Position numbers and translations under genes: made by a program. Below the pieces are notes generated by a model. It had not been told where the DNA came from and searched no databases. It saw only the letters and a list, made by a program, of their open reading frames with translations. A stretch of DNA of 64,000 nt from Chloropicon primus (lineage: Eukaryota > Chlorophyta > Chloropicophyceae > Chloropicales > Chloropicaceae), in contig CP060759.1 in the NCBI GenBank assembly GCA_023205875.1, positions 597,501-661,500 of the forward strand, read 5' to 3'. Positions 47,208 through 56,745 of this stretch are shown in pieces (positions within the stretch are counted from its first letter, which is position 1; every line of letters starts with the position of its first letter).

Positions 47208-49571
47208 ATGGACTTGTCGAGCTCGTGCGACAGCCAGAGGGAGCTGGTGGTGAGGGGGGAGGCCAGGGCTGAGGGGTCTCGGGCCGCCAAGCCCTCGACC
47301 TCGAGGTACGGTAGCCCGACTGGCCGGCCGGGGGCCGCGCGCCACCTCGTCCTCCTGGTGGGGGCGCTGATCTCGGTGCTCCTGGTGACGCTCGGCATCC
47401 TGAGCTTCGAGATCCACACCCTGAAGAGGCCGAGCTCGGCCGGGGAGTTGCCGGGGGTCTGCGTCGCCAAGGAATGCACGGTTGCCGCGGCCCAGATGCT
47501 CGACAGCATGGACATGGACGCGGACCCCTGCCGGGACTTCTTTCGGTACGCGTGCGGGAACTTCAACGACCGTTACTACCTGCCGGAGGGCCAGAACCAG
47601 GTCTCGCAGTTCACGCTCGCCGGGCAGGTGAACGACATGATGATCTTGCAGGCCCTCGACGGCAACTCCAGCGGCGGGGCCTCGTCGGAGGAGGCGAGCG
47701 ACGCCTTGGCCAAGGCCAGGAAGTACTACGACCAGTGCATGGACTTGAGGGAGATGAACCGCCTTGGCATCTCCCCCGTCCTCGACCTCTTGGCGATTCC
47801 CGACTTCCTATTGAAGTTCGGCGCGGAGGTCGGGCAGACCCACAACTTCACGAGGCGCGAGCTCGTGTTCGGGGCGTTGAGAGAGCTGCAGCAGCGTCAC
47901 GTCCGAATTCTCGTGGACTTTTGGGTCGGGCAGGACCGTTACAACTCCAGCGAGATTCAGGTCCACGTGAGGCAAGGCCTCTTGGGGCTGCCGGACTCTT
48001 CCTATTACGAGACCGGCCGCCACGAGGAAGGAAGCAGGTCGGGCAGCAAGCACGCGCGGATCCTCCAAGCGTACAAGAACTTGCTGTGGGAGGGCCTGAG
48101 GCTGCTGGAGTCGAGAACGGTGAAGAAGTTCGACGAGGAGGGGAGCGCGGACGAGATCGAGAGCCTCGTCGCGTTCGAGTCGAGGATCGCGGGGTGCCAC
48201 ATGCCCAAGGAGAGCCTCAACCAGCCCATCTTGACGCACAATCCCATGGAGGTGGAGGCCGCGGAGATCGTCTTCCCTTTCGGGTGGAGAAAGTTTATCC
48301 AGAACATGTCTGGGCCAGCAAACTACACCGGGAAGATCAACATCGAGACGCCGTCCGCCCTGTCTTGCATGACGAGGGTCATGGACGAGACGCCGATCGA
48401 AGACATGGCTCTTTACATGAAAGTCATGATTCTCTTGCACCGCGGCGAGCTACTGGACAACGCCATTAGGGAGTGGAGGTACAAATTCAACTTGCAGACG
48501 ACGGGGGTCTCCGGGGCTGGCCCAAGGTGGCGCCAGTGCATGGATCTCGTCACGTCCCACCAGAGATACGGGTTCGCCCTCACCAAGCCCTACGTCCAGA
48601 GGGCATTTGGCCGCGAGAGCAAGGAGGAGGTGGAGGACATCTTTGAAAAGGTCGAGGAGGCCTTCCTGGACCAGCTGCCGTCCGTCGAGTGGCTGGGAGA
48701 GAAAACCAGAAAGGTCGCGGCCAAGAAGGCTAGGGCGATGAAGAAGCATTTGGGTTACCCCGATTGGGTGATGGATGACGAAAAGGTCGCCAAGTTCTAC
48801 GAGAACGTGTCGGTTGACGGAACATTCTTTGAGAACACGGTGTCGTTGTTCAAGGCTCACCAGGACAGAGTTTTCGCGAGGTTGTTCCCGAACGCAAGCG
48901 AGCCCATGGTGGACCCAGAGGACCTCTGGATCCTCTCGCCGACGGAGATCAACGCCTACTACTCTGTCTTCTCGAACACGATTGCATTTCCTGCGGGGGT
49001 GCTGCACCCGCCGTTCTTCACACAAGGAGCGCCGATGCCTCTGAATTACGGAAGCCTGGGCACCTTTGTGGCGCACGAGTTCACCCACGCTTTTGACAGC
49101 AACGGCAGAAAGTTCGACGAGAACGGCGAGGGGTTGGACTGGTGGACCGACAAGGACGACGAGCATTTCGAGGAGAGAGCAAAATGCTTCGTGGACCAGT
49201 ACTCAAAGTTCGAGCTCTACGGGCACCGAAACAACGGGAACCTCACACTTCCAGAGAATTTGGCAGACAACGCGGGGATGCAGCTCGCCTTCCGCGCCTT
49301 CACCAAGGAGCTGGAGACGAGCAAAACGAACCGCCTGCCCAGCACGCCGTTCACCCCGCACCAGCTCTTCTTCCTCGGATTTGCCCAGTCCTGGTGCTCC
49401 AACATCAAGGAAGACAAGGCGCTGATGAGCATGAAGGCGGACCCTCACAGCTTGCCTCAGTTCCGGGTCAACGGCGTCGTGAGCAACAGCGTGGAGTTCT
49501 CGAAAGCGTTCCAGTGCAAGCCTTCGAGCCCGCTCAACCCCGCTCGCAAATGCAACCTGTGGTTGGGCTAG
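47208..49571 (+). CDS. M13 (neprilysin-like) type II membrane zinc metallopeptidase
   Basis: Single exon, 787 aa. A short cytosolic head is followed by one membrane anchor (LVLLVGALISVLLVTLGILS, about 48-67), so the catalytic domain faces outward. The domain starts with the Cys-rich PCRDFFRYACGNF. The zinc site is HEFTH (His623-Glu624-His627) with ENLAD at 683-687 giving the third ligand, and the C-terminus has CKPSSPLNPARKC. This covers the whole M13 fold. These enzymes cleave oligopeptides outside the cell or in the lumen. Most M13 members read HEITHGFD; here it reads HEFTHAFD, and NAYYSVFSNTIAFPAGVLHP matches the conserved substrate region. Residues required for catalysis are all present, so it should be active. 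Confidence 0.92.
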   Translation: MDLSSSCDSQRELVVRGEARAEGSRAAKPSTSRYGSPTGRPGAARHLVLLVGALISVLLVTLGILSFEIHTLKRPSSAGELPGVCVAKECTVAAAQMLDSMDMDADPCRDFFRYACGNFNDRYYLPEGQNQVSQFTLAGQVNDMMILQALDGNSSGGASSEEASDALAKARKYYDQCMDLREMNRLGISPVLDLLAIPDFLLKFGAEVGQTHNFTRRELVFGALRELQQRHVRILVDFWVGQDRYNSSEIQVHVRQGLLGLPDSSYYETGRHEEGSRSGSKHARILQAYKNLLWEGLRLLESRTVKKFDEEGSADEIESLVAFESRIAGCHMPKESLNQPILTHNPMEVEAAEIVFPFGWRKFIQNMSGPANYTGKINIETPSALSCMTRVMDETPIEDMALYMKVMILLHRGELLDNAIREWRYKFNLQTTGVSGAGPRWRQCMDLVTSHQRYGFALTKPYVQRAFGRESKEEVEDIFEKVEEAFLDQLPSVEWLGEKTRKVAAKKARAMKKHLGYPDWVMDDEKVAKFYENVSVDGTFFENTVSLFKAHQDRVFARLFPNASEPMVDPEDLWILSPTEINAYYSVFSNTIAFPAGVLHPPFFTQGAPMPLNYGSLGTFVAHEFTHAFDSNGRKFDENGEGLDWWTDKDDEHFEERAKCFVDQYSKFELYGHRNNGNLTLPENLADNAGMQLAFRAFTKELETSKTNRLPSTPFTPHQLFFLGFAQSWCSNIKEDKALMSMKADPHSLPQFRVNGVVSNSVEFSKAFQCKPSSPLNPARKCNLWLG

Positions 49572-50033
49572 GATCGCTCCCGCTCTTTCTTTCTTACTTT
49601 TTTTGCGGAAAATTTTGGCATGCAGTATATCTATTGAATTAAGCTTTCGATCTCCCTCCCCCCCTCCCCGCGGTCCACTCCACCCCCTCTTTGAGCTCCC
49701 ACCAAGGAGGCAGCGATTTCCTCGGACTTTGAAGACGACTCAGATCCTTTCCCCGCGCAAAGTGGGGCACCCCATATCGAATAGAACCGCAACACCATCC
49801 CTCCACCTCCACCCCTCGTGAAGCTCCCACCATTCCTCATGACTCCTCCTCCATCCTTGCTCCATCCTTGCTCCATCCTTCCTAGGAAAGGAAAAAAAAA
49901 ATGAATCTTCCCGCCTTTTTTAGAGGAATACGATCGAGGGACAGGCAGGAGAGAGAGAAAGAGAGAAGAGGAGCGCTCGAGGCCATTGAGAGGTCTTAGC
50001 GCGGAGGAAGCGAAGTGTCTTTCTTGGACAGAA
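49572..50033. other. Intergenic region before the CEP70-like gene
   Basis: 462 bp. It has an A-rich run (about 49888-49901), a repeated CTCCATCCTTG (about 49849-49878) and a GA tract at about 49950-49969. No gene was recognised. Confidence 0.5.
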
Positions 50034-52562
50034 ATGGCGGAGGAAAAGGCCAAGGCGCTTGAGCTAGCAGAAGCGCAAACTCCCGCGATATTTGGGATCG
50101 AGGAGCCGCTCCAAGACTCGCCCATCTACTTGGGAGAGGATGGGACGCCGGTGTCGGGGTCTCTGCTTGAGGTGAGCTCGCCATCCGTGTCCGCTTTGAC
50201 GACGGGGGAGACCGCGCCGCCGACCGAGGAGAGGAAGGACGTTCAAAAAGGCGAGGAAAGCGGCGAGATGCCGACTCTGAAGAACCTGAGAGCTTCCGGG
50301 AAGGACAGCAAAGTCGTTATCGAGGACTTTGACTTCCACTCGGAGCAGCTGAGAGCGGAGCTCAAGACGTTCAAGAGCTCTCTGATGTCCTTTTCCAGCA
50401 GCGCGTCGGCGACCCCGAGCCCCCCGACCGTGGAACGCGTCTACAAGCAGCCTGAAATCAACCCCCTCCACAGCAGGGGCCCCCTTCGCGAGAGCAGCGA
50501 CGAGAACGAGGCGAGCTCGGACTACAGCAGCCGTCCGGAGAGCCCGAAGACCGTGGCATCCTCTGCGGCTCCCTCCCTGGTGAGCTCACCTGCCAGGGGC
50601 AACAAGGACTACTCGCTCGATAGACTGAGCAAGGTGCTGAGGCACAACGGGTTTGGGCTTCACTTTGTTGGGGGAGACAGCTCCGCCAAGGTAAACGGAA
50701 TCCTTTCGGCCTTCTTCCAGGTCATGAACCAGTACGAGAGGAGGGGCAAGCTGATCCAGGAGATGATTGCCAGCAACGAGCTTTCGGCCAAGCAGGAGCA
50801 GAGGCTGGAGTCCAAAGCGAGGAAGATGAAGGTAGAAAGGGACGAGGCGAGAAGGGACCTGAATTTGCTCTCCGAGAAATTCGAGGCCAAGCTGAGCCGC
50901 TCGATGAACGAAAAGCGCAACGCGTCAGAGGGGAAGCTCAAGCTCGGGACGGAGAAAGGAAAGATCCAGAGCAAGCTCACCCACTTGGAGCACATCGTCA
51001 GGGCGAGAGAGACTGAGATAGATCAGCTGAAGAACAAGATGAGGGAGAAAGCCGAGAGGGACGAGAGAAGGCAGAGGAGGGACAGGGAGATTTACGACAA
51101 GCTCAGGCACAAGGTGTCTCGCCACAGCTCGGGCAGCGTTTCCGCCATCGTGAGAGAGCTGAGAGCTGTCGAGATTGTCGGCATCTATGAATCACAGAGA
51201 GAAGTTCTCGAGAGCGAATTGACGGCACTCAGGACGGACCTGCACGCCACCAAAGCTCGATTGGACGAGAAAGAGAAGTACATCCTTAACAAGGACATGG
51301 CTGGGAACTGGAAGACTCCGGCCGAGGGCGAGATACTCAATTCCCTTGCTCAGTCGGAGAAGGTGGCAGCAGACGCTGTCCGCAAACAGGCTGAAGTCGA
51401 GTCGCGAGCCGCTGAAGCTGCCAAGGAGGCGGCCAAGCAGATTGCCGAGGAGCAGCGGAAGAACGAGATCCTCGCGGAGGAGAACGCCAGCTTGATACTG
51501 GAGTTGGAGTCGAGGCCTCAGCTCAAGGACATCCAGGCTGCACAGAGGCAGATCGAAATACTCGAGAGGAAGGTGGCTTCCCTGAATGACAAGGAGAACT
51601 TCCCTCAGGACTTGAAGAGACAAATGTCCAAGGCTGCTTCGGCGAAGATCCGGAAAGACAGGAAGCTCTTCCAGCTCGGACTGCACAAGGTGCAGAATCT
51701 GCCACACAGCGTCCTTGTGGAGATTGTCCAGGACGCTTGCTTGAAGGTGGAGCTGGGTGACCCCACTGCCCTTGCGCAGTCCCTATCGAAGCTACTGAGG
51801 ATCGTTGCCGCGGTTCCAAGGATGGAGAGCTTTGTGGGTGCCGTCTGCGAGATCAGTCTGCAGGACGGAATCAATTACATCCCAAAGGACGTGAAGGATA
51901 CGCCCGAGCCAAAGGACGTGCCCCGGATCTTGCAGCACTGGCTCACGGAGCTCAAGAAGCTGCACGATCTGAATTTGCTGTACAACGGCCTCGTCGGGGA
52001 GCTGCAGCACAGGTCGAGCGCGACCAAGCCCAAGGGCAAGACCACGAACGGCATCATGGCGGCTGTGAAGGACATGATCGTAGCCGAACGGGCATACCAC
52101 AACATGAAAGCTACCTTTGACAATGCCGGGCAGATCATGAAGGACAACCCCGAGGCGCTCCTGTCGAAGATAGTCGCCCACTTCCAGAGATTGTTTGGAT
52201 GCAAAAACCTCGAAGGCACGTTCGCTGCGATCAACCAGACCTACCTGTCCCTGACCGAGAGCAAGAACTTCCTGAAGGCTCTCAGAGATTTGGTGGGCCT
52301 GGACAGAAGCGCCGGAATCAACGCTTGCCTCGCCAGGGTGAGGCAGCTCGTGCTCCTGCAAGCCCAAAAGTACGCCAAGGTTCTGGATGATGATGGAGCT
52401 GAGAAGGAGGAGGAGCAGGCGGAGGCAGAGGATCAGGTGGAGGCAGAGGAAAAGGAGGAAGAAGAGGAGGAAGAAGAGGAAGAGGAAGAGGAAGCGGGTC
52501 CGCAAGAGACGTTTCACACCCCACTGCCGGTACCAGCATCTGGGAAAAAACAGCGAGAGTAA
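50034..52562 (+). CDS. CEP70-like centrosomal/basal-body coiled-coil protein
   Basis: Single exon, 842 aa from the ATG at 50034; the upstream frame begins only at a TTG. After a disordered N-terminus (about 200 residues), LSKVLRHNGFGLHFVGGDSS and YERRGKLIQEMIASNELSAK resemble the first conserved block of CEP70. A long coiled coil follows (about 240-560). A C-terminal helical domain with LPHSVLVEIVQDACLKVELG and LLRIVAAVPRMESFVGAVCE matches the CEP70 C-terminal block. CEP70 is a gamma-tubulin-interacting centrosome protein conserved with cilia. The C-terminal tail has a long Glu-rich run, and the last residues are basic. The assignment rests on motif resemblance, not on a database search. Confidence 0.68.
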   Translation: MAEEKAKALELAEAQTPAIFGIEEPLQDSPIYLGEDGTPVSGSLLEVSSPSVSALTTGETAPPTEERKDVQKGEESGEMPTLKNLRASGKDSKVVIEDFDFHSEQLRAELKTFKSSLMSFSSSASATPSPPTVERVYKQPEINPLHSRGPLRESSDENEASSDYSSRPESPKTVASSAAPSLVSSPARGNKDYSLDRLSKVLRHNGFGLHFVGGDSSAKVNGILSAFFQVMNQYERRGKLIQEMIASNELSAKQEQRLESKARKMKVERDEARRDLNLLSEKFEAKLSRSMNEKRNASEGKLKLGTEKGKIQSKLTHLEHIVRARETEIDQLKNKMREKAERDERRQRRDREIYDKLRHKVSRHSSGSVSAIVRELRAVEIVGIYESQREVLESELTALRTDLHATKARLDEKEKYILNKDMAGNWKTPAEGEILNSLAQSEKVAADAVRKQAEVESRAAEAAKEAAKQIAEEQRKNEILAEENASLILELESRPQLKDIQAAQRQIEILERKVASLNDKENFPQDLKRQMSKAASAKIRKDRKLFQLGLHKVQNLPHSVLVEIVQDACLKVELGDPTALAQSLSKLLRIVAAVPRMESFVGAVCEISLQDGINYIPKDVKDTPEPKDVPRILQHWLTELKKLHDLNLLYNGLVGELQHRSSATKPKGKTTNGIMAAVKDMIVAERAYHNMKATFDNAGQIMKDNPEALLSKIVAHFQRLFGCKNLEGTFAAINQTYLSLTESKNFLKALRDLVGLDRSAGINACLARVRQLVLLQAQKYAKVLDDDGAEKEEEQAEAEDQVEAEEKEEEEEEEEEEEEEAGPQETFHTPLPVPASGKKQRE

Positions 52563-52592
52563 TGAAATGCAAGTACTTATATTTTACCATGT

Positions 52593-53828
52593 TTATTGTA
52601 CACGCCTGAGGTTAGACATCAGATGGGAGGACACGATGGGAGAAGATAGCTTTTCGAACATCCCGATGCCTTCCAAAGTCTCCCAATGGATCGCAAACTT
52701 CATTGGCTGACCGCCTTCGCCCTTGAAACCAATGAGTTCCACAGGGCACGACGTGGGATTCTTCATGCCGAACTCGGCAATCATCCCCTCTCCACGAGCC
52801 CTCAGAAAAACCGTCAGACCATCGTCCTCAGAGACCCCTTCCCGCCACTCAACTCCCTCCGGCATCACGAACTCCTCGTCGACATGGTCTTGCGTCTCCA
52901 GATCGAGCTGAAAAGTGACGGAGCCGGACCAGATGTGAGGGTCCCCAGTTAGCTTGCGCGCGACCAAAAGCTTGCTGTCATCAGAAACGCGCAAAGAAAC
53001 GAATTCAACGCCGTGGCTCGCATAGCTTCCCTTGTAGATGCCCTCCAGAATGTGCTTCTGCCCCCCCGCCTGGGGCTCCAGCCGTTTGAAGTCCGCATGC
53101 TCCTCCGCATGGCTTTTGCCTACCTCGGCGAGCCACAAGTCGAAGGTCAAGCTCTCGTTCAGGTAATGCAAGTAGAAGCTGTGAAGCCTTTCGTCCTGGC
53201 TCTCGCCGTCGCGGTTCGAATCCTGCACGAAGGCGTTCATGATCGAGACTTTCCTATTCCTCCTCTCGAACCGGCCGTGGTCGCAGTCTCCCTTGCAGAC
53301 GAAGCGAAAGCCTGATGAGACCCAGATGAACTTGCACTCGTGGGGACAGTGACTCGTGCTGTCCGGGGATTCATCGAAGGGAATGACCGAGCGGTGGCAA
53401 GACATGGTGGCGTCCCCGCCCCCATCGAAGCTCACCTCGAAGAAAGGCACGCTCTTCAGGACGGGGTCGCTCACCCTGTCAGCCAGAAGGCTCGAGCCAG
53501 AGATTTTGGGTGGCTCAGCTGTCACGTGCACGAGGCTCCCGTACGGCCCTTGGCCTTGCCCGACCCACATCCCGATCAGGGGCCCCCATGGCTCCATCAC
53601 GTTCACCCACAGGTCCTTCCACGTTCTCTGGTTCCACTCCTCGGGCCTGGTTACGTCTTCGCAAAGCATCTGCAGACATCTTTTCCGCCACACGTCGCTT
53701 CCCTCGACCAGAACGAAGAGCCTCTTGGAGCAGGTCGACAGGGAGCAGAGGTCACGCGTGTCCAGATAGCTCAGCACAATCTCCACCACGTCCGACACCA
53801 GATCCTCAAACCCTACCACGCTTTCCAT
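52593..53828 (-). CDS. F-box protein, FBXO31-like
   Basis: Single exon, 411 aa from the ATG at 53828. The F-box occupies residues of about 10-50 (VSDVVEIVLSYLDTRDLCSL, STCSKRLFVLVEGSDVWRKR). A C-terminal beta-rich module carries IGMWVGQGQGPYGSLVHV and VARKLTGDPHIWSGSVTF, which resemble the substrate-binding region of FBXO31 (its KITGDPNVPAGEITF-like segment). As an F-box protein it is likely an SCF ubiquitin-ligase substrate receptor. A Cys/His-containing segment (HCPHECKFIWVSSGFRFVCK, then CDH) lies in the middle and might bind metal. The gene ends 30 bp from the convergent CEP70-like gene. Confidence 0.75.
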   Translation of the reverse strand: MESVVGFEDLVSDVVEIVLSYLDTRDLCSLSTCSKRLFVLVEGSDVWRKRCLQMLCEDVTRPEEWNQRTWKDLWVNVMEPWGPLIGMWVGQGQGPYGSLVHVTAEPPKISGSSLLADRVSDPVLKSVPFFEVSFDGGGDATMSCHRSVIPFDESPDSTSHCPHECKFIWVSSGFRFVCKGDCDHGRFERRNRKVSIMNAFVQDSNRDGESQDERLHSFYLHYLNESLTFDLWLAEVGKSHAEEHADFKRLEPQAGGQKHILEGIYKGSYASHGVEFVSLRVSDDSKLLVARKLTGDPHIWSGSVTFQLDLETQDHVDEEFVMPEGVEWREGVSEDDGLTVFLRARGEGMIAEFGMKNPTSCPVELIGFKGEGGQPMKFAIHWETLEGIGMFEKLSSPIVSSHLMSNLRRVQ

Positions 53829-54236
53829 CACCAAGAACCTTTCCTTCCCATCCACAACATCACGTCCATTCAGCTCCTCCACGACCTCGCCTTGGCGTCA
53901 AAACTTTTCAACAAAAGGGTCGAACGAAAGAGCACGAGATGAAGCTTCCGCCCGTCTCGCCCCCCACCGCCTTCGTCCCCGTTATCTCGACCCGAACTGT
54001 GAGGTGTCCGACGCCGAGCGGCAATCCCTCTCCTCTCCAGTTGGAGCACCAAGGCCAAACCCCCTCAACTGAGGTATCGTTCGAAAGCCCTTGACACGTA
54101 CTATCGATCGAACACCTTTTCCCCTTCCGTCCCTTCCCTCCTTGGTCCTCCGCTCCTTCCGACGCACGCCTCTGCTGTCCGTGGAGGAGCAGAGAGGGGT
54201 GGCTTGCTTTAGCGTTGGCGTGGCCAGGGGGAAGCC
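53829..54236. promoter_or_regulatory. Divergent F-box/SRR1 promoter region
   Basis: 408 bp between two starts. It carries a copy of the recurrent upstream motif at 54065-54097 in plus orientation, 139 bp before the SRR1 ATG, followed by an ATCGATCG element near 54110. No other gene was seen. Confidence 0.6.
54065..54097 (+). promoter_or_regulatory. Recurrent upstream motif, copy d
   Basis: Core GAGGTATCGTTCGAAAGCCC followed by TTGACAC, preceded by AAACCCCC. It is 139 bp upstream of the SRR1 ATG in the same orientation. Confidence 0.5.
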
Positions 54237-55165
54237 ATGGAGGAGGAGGGGTGGGTTGTCGCCGGGGCAGGGAAGAAGTCGTGGAAGAGGAGGAAGGGGA
54301 AGCAAGGTGCGGGTTGCCGTGGAGCGAAGCGGAGGCCGTGTGTTCCCAAACAGGAGGAGATCTCGTGGGATCCTGCCGTTCTCGACGCTCCTGTGGAAGA
54401 AGGGGGTGTCAGGGCGCTGATCAGCAGGACGAAGGATGCCGTGGCCCTGGTGCGCCAGTCCAAGATCTTCGGTCACTTGAAGCGAGAGATCTTCCTCGCG
54501 GAGGACGGCGGCGAGGAGGATACCCTCGTGCGGAACCTGGGGGAGGTGGAGGAGCTGGTTGTGTATGGTCTAGGCTCCCTGGAGAACGGCCCGCCGGCTT
54601 GCAGGTACCAGTTCGCCCTGGCGGTGCTCCTGGCGGAGGAGATCAGGAAAACGTCGAGCAAGTTTGGCCAAGTCCTGTTCTTCGACCCGGCCTTCACCGC
54701 GTACGACAGGAGGGCCATCGAGAGCGAGAGCTCCGAGTTCCGAGTGTTGAGAGAAAACGAGAACTGCGCGAGGAGGACATCGAAGAAGACTCTGTTTTAC
54801 ATGCCACACTGCGAGGCTTGCCTTTACGACTCTCTCCTGAAAGCCAACTGGACCCGGAGCCAGCTGCCAAACCTGGTAAGTCTCCGTGCAAAGCGCTGTC
54901 TGACTTGCGCCCTTCGCTCACTAACCGATTGCCAACTTGCCAACAGGTGATTCTCGGGAATTCTTTCGCCAGCTACAAGTCCATTTGGGGGGTGTCGTCT
55001 GAGCACAAGCCTGATCCCCCGGCCTACGTCGAGCTGGTTGCCGCTGCAGAGTCCTCCCAAGAAGTACCGGTGCCAGACTTCAACTTCACGGAGGTCTCCG
55101 CGTTCAACAACATGAGCTTTCATTTCTTCCCGAGCGCCTCCGTGGCTCACATGATGGTGCGGTGA
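54237..55165 (+). CDS. SRR1: SRR1-like protein (sensitivity to red light reduced)
   Basis: Exons 54237-54875 and 54947-55165 with a 71-bp phase-0 intron give 285 aa. The SRR1 domain is clear: LVVYGLGSLENGPPACRYQF, VLFFDPAFTAYDRRAIESES, FYMPHCEACLYDSLLKANW and VILGNSFASYKS. In plants SRR1 acts in phytochrome B signalling and the circadian clock; animal and fungal relatives affect heme synthesis and circadian regulation. No catalytic activity is established. The N-terminal 60 residues are basic and divergent. The recurrent upstream motif lies 139 bp before the start. The stop is 59 bp from the stop of the convergent JmjC gene. Confidence 0.93.
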
Positions 55166-55224
55166 GGACAGGGGGCCCGGCTTGTACAATATAAAACTAG
55201 GTATTTCGATGAAGGTTTGTCCTT

Positions 55225-56450
55225 TTACTTTTTCGCGGGCCTCAAGTTCGCGAAGAGGTTCACCAACCCCTGGACGTTCGAGAGAGCGTTGTAAAAATTT
55301 CTCATCACGGTGATCGAGGGGGCGAGGGAGACGGCATAGTGCCACCAGCCATCTGGAATCAGGAGGGTCTCCCCTTCCTCCAGAATGGCGTAGTGCATCC
55401 GAGCCTCCTTGAATCTGGGGTACTTCTCGACGCTTTCGGCATCCAGCGGGTCGATCGGCGACTGCGTCGTGGCTTCCCCTTCCAGAGGGTAAAGCAGGCT
55501 GGCGTCGTTCGTCGTGTCTGGGGGAAACAGGAGAAAGAGCTTCCTTCCCTTGATCTGGGCCAACCAGCCGTGGGCGCGATGGGCATCGTAGTGCAGCCTC
55601 GTGATGTTTCCAGCCGGACCCATGAAGACCTTGTTCAGCAGAATGTCCGTGTCGCGAACCCAGTGAGGTGCGGCCCTCACCCCATTCTTGCTGGAGATGG
55701 CCTTGTCGATCTCCTGGCGAAAGCAAGAGACGCGTCAGTCTAAGTGAGAGAGAGAGAGAGAGAAGAGGTCGCAATTCACCCCTAGTGGAGCCAACGTACC
55801 TGCAGGATCATCCTCGTGTGGTCCTCGATCCATGGAGGCGACGCGATGTCGTCCACGAGCTCTGCGTGATCCTTGAAGGCGTGCCAGCCGTTGAGATACA
55901 AAGGAACGCCCTCGCTTTCCTTGTGGCCGAACCTCCTCATGTACTCCACGTACTGCGAGAGAGTGGTCTTCACGCTCGCTTGGGGCCTTCCGCTTTCCCT
56001 GTCTTTCACTCTCGCCGGCGCCCTGTCGTTGGCGATGACCACCTGGCCAGGGTAAGCCTCGGAGAAGAACTCGGGGGTCCACTCCCGGGCCTTCCACCCC
56101 GCCAGTGAGTTCTTCACGATCAGCGGTTTGGACGCCAAGAGGTGCTTCTCGGTCACTTCCTCCATCTTCGGATGATCTTCCCGGCGCTCGATGAGGCAAC
56201 CCTTCCCGAGGCCCAAAAACCTCACGCACTCGCTCTCCTTGAAAGACCACCCGCACCGCTCAGCAAAGCCTAAGAACGCCTTGTACTCGGGCGTCATCGA
56301 CTTGGGCCTCGTTCTCCTCGGCTCCTCTTGGCCGCAGGAGGAGGGTTGTTCCCTCTCTCCCGCCACGACTACCCCATCCCCCTTCTCCTTCACGGACGCC
56401 CCTCGACTCAGCAGCCCGGACAACGTATCGATGCTCACGCGCTCCGCCAT
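55225..56450 (-). CDS. JmjC/cupin_8 dioxygenase
   Basis: Two exons on the minus strand (55800-56450 and 55225-55713), joined by an 86-bp phase-0 intron that carries a GA tract, give 379 aa. The C-terminal half is a JmjC/cupin_8 fold. Iron ligands are His258 and Asp260 (LHYDAHRAHGWLAQIKGRKL) and the distal His342 (DGWWHYAVSL). GRKLFLLFPP and NGWHAF further fit the JMJD5/FIH/TYW5-type branch. These Fe(II)/2-oxoglutarate enzymes hydroxylate protein side chains or RNA; the substrate here is unknown. All three metal ligands are present, so the enzyme should be active. The N-terminal 150 residues have no recognised domain. The recurrent upstream motif (copy e) lies 220 bp before the start. Confidence 0.85.
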
Positions 56451-56745
56451 CCTCCCGCACCAACCGACCTAAGCCCTTCGTTCGTCTCAACCGCAAACCA
56501 ACCGCCGACTCTCTCCTCCTTCGCCTCCGCCGTTACGTTCCTCCTTCGCGCCAAAAAAAAAAAAAAAGCTGTCGCCTCAAGGGGAGGAGCGACGGTTTCA
56601 CCCTTCGGTGTGTGTGTGAGGAGGCGAGGCGAAGGGGAAGAGGTTTTGGGTGGGACAGAACGGTAGAGCATCTCGCGGGCTTTCGAATGACGTGTCGGTC
56701 GACCAGTTGTGAGGTCCGGAAGAGAGTTTTTGTTCGACGACGAGG
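56451..56745. promoter_or_regulatory. Divergent JmjC/UBZ promoter region
   Basis: 295 bp between two starts. It contains a poly(A) run of 15 (about 56553-56567) and the recurrent upstream motif (56670-56703, minus), which is 220 bp from the JmjC ATG and 43 bp from the zinc-finger gene's ATG. No other gene was seen. Confidence 0.6.
56670..56703 (-). promoter_or_regulatory. Recurrent upstream motif, copy e
   Basis: Minus-strand sequence GACACGTCATTCGAAAGCCC followed by GCGAGATGC, preceded by AACTGGTCGACC. It shares AAC(C/T)GGTCGA and GAAAGCCCGCGAGA with copy c. Confidence 0.5.

Noticed and set aside
53209-53226. GGTTCGAATCC, which resembles a tRNA TPsiC arm
   Set aside because: It lies inside the FBXO31-like coding sequence, and no acceptor, D or anticodon stem with matching spacing is visible.
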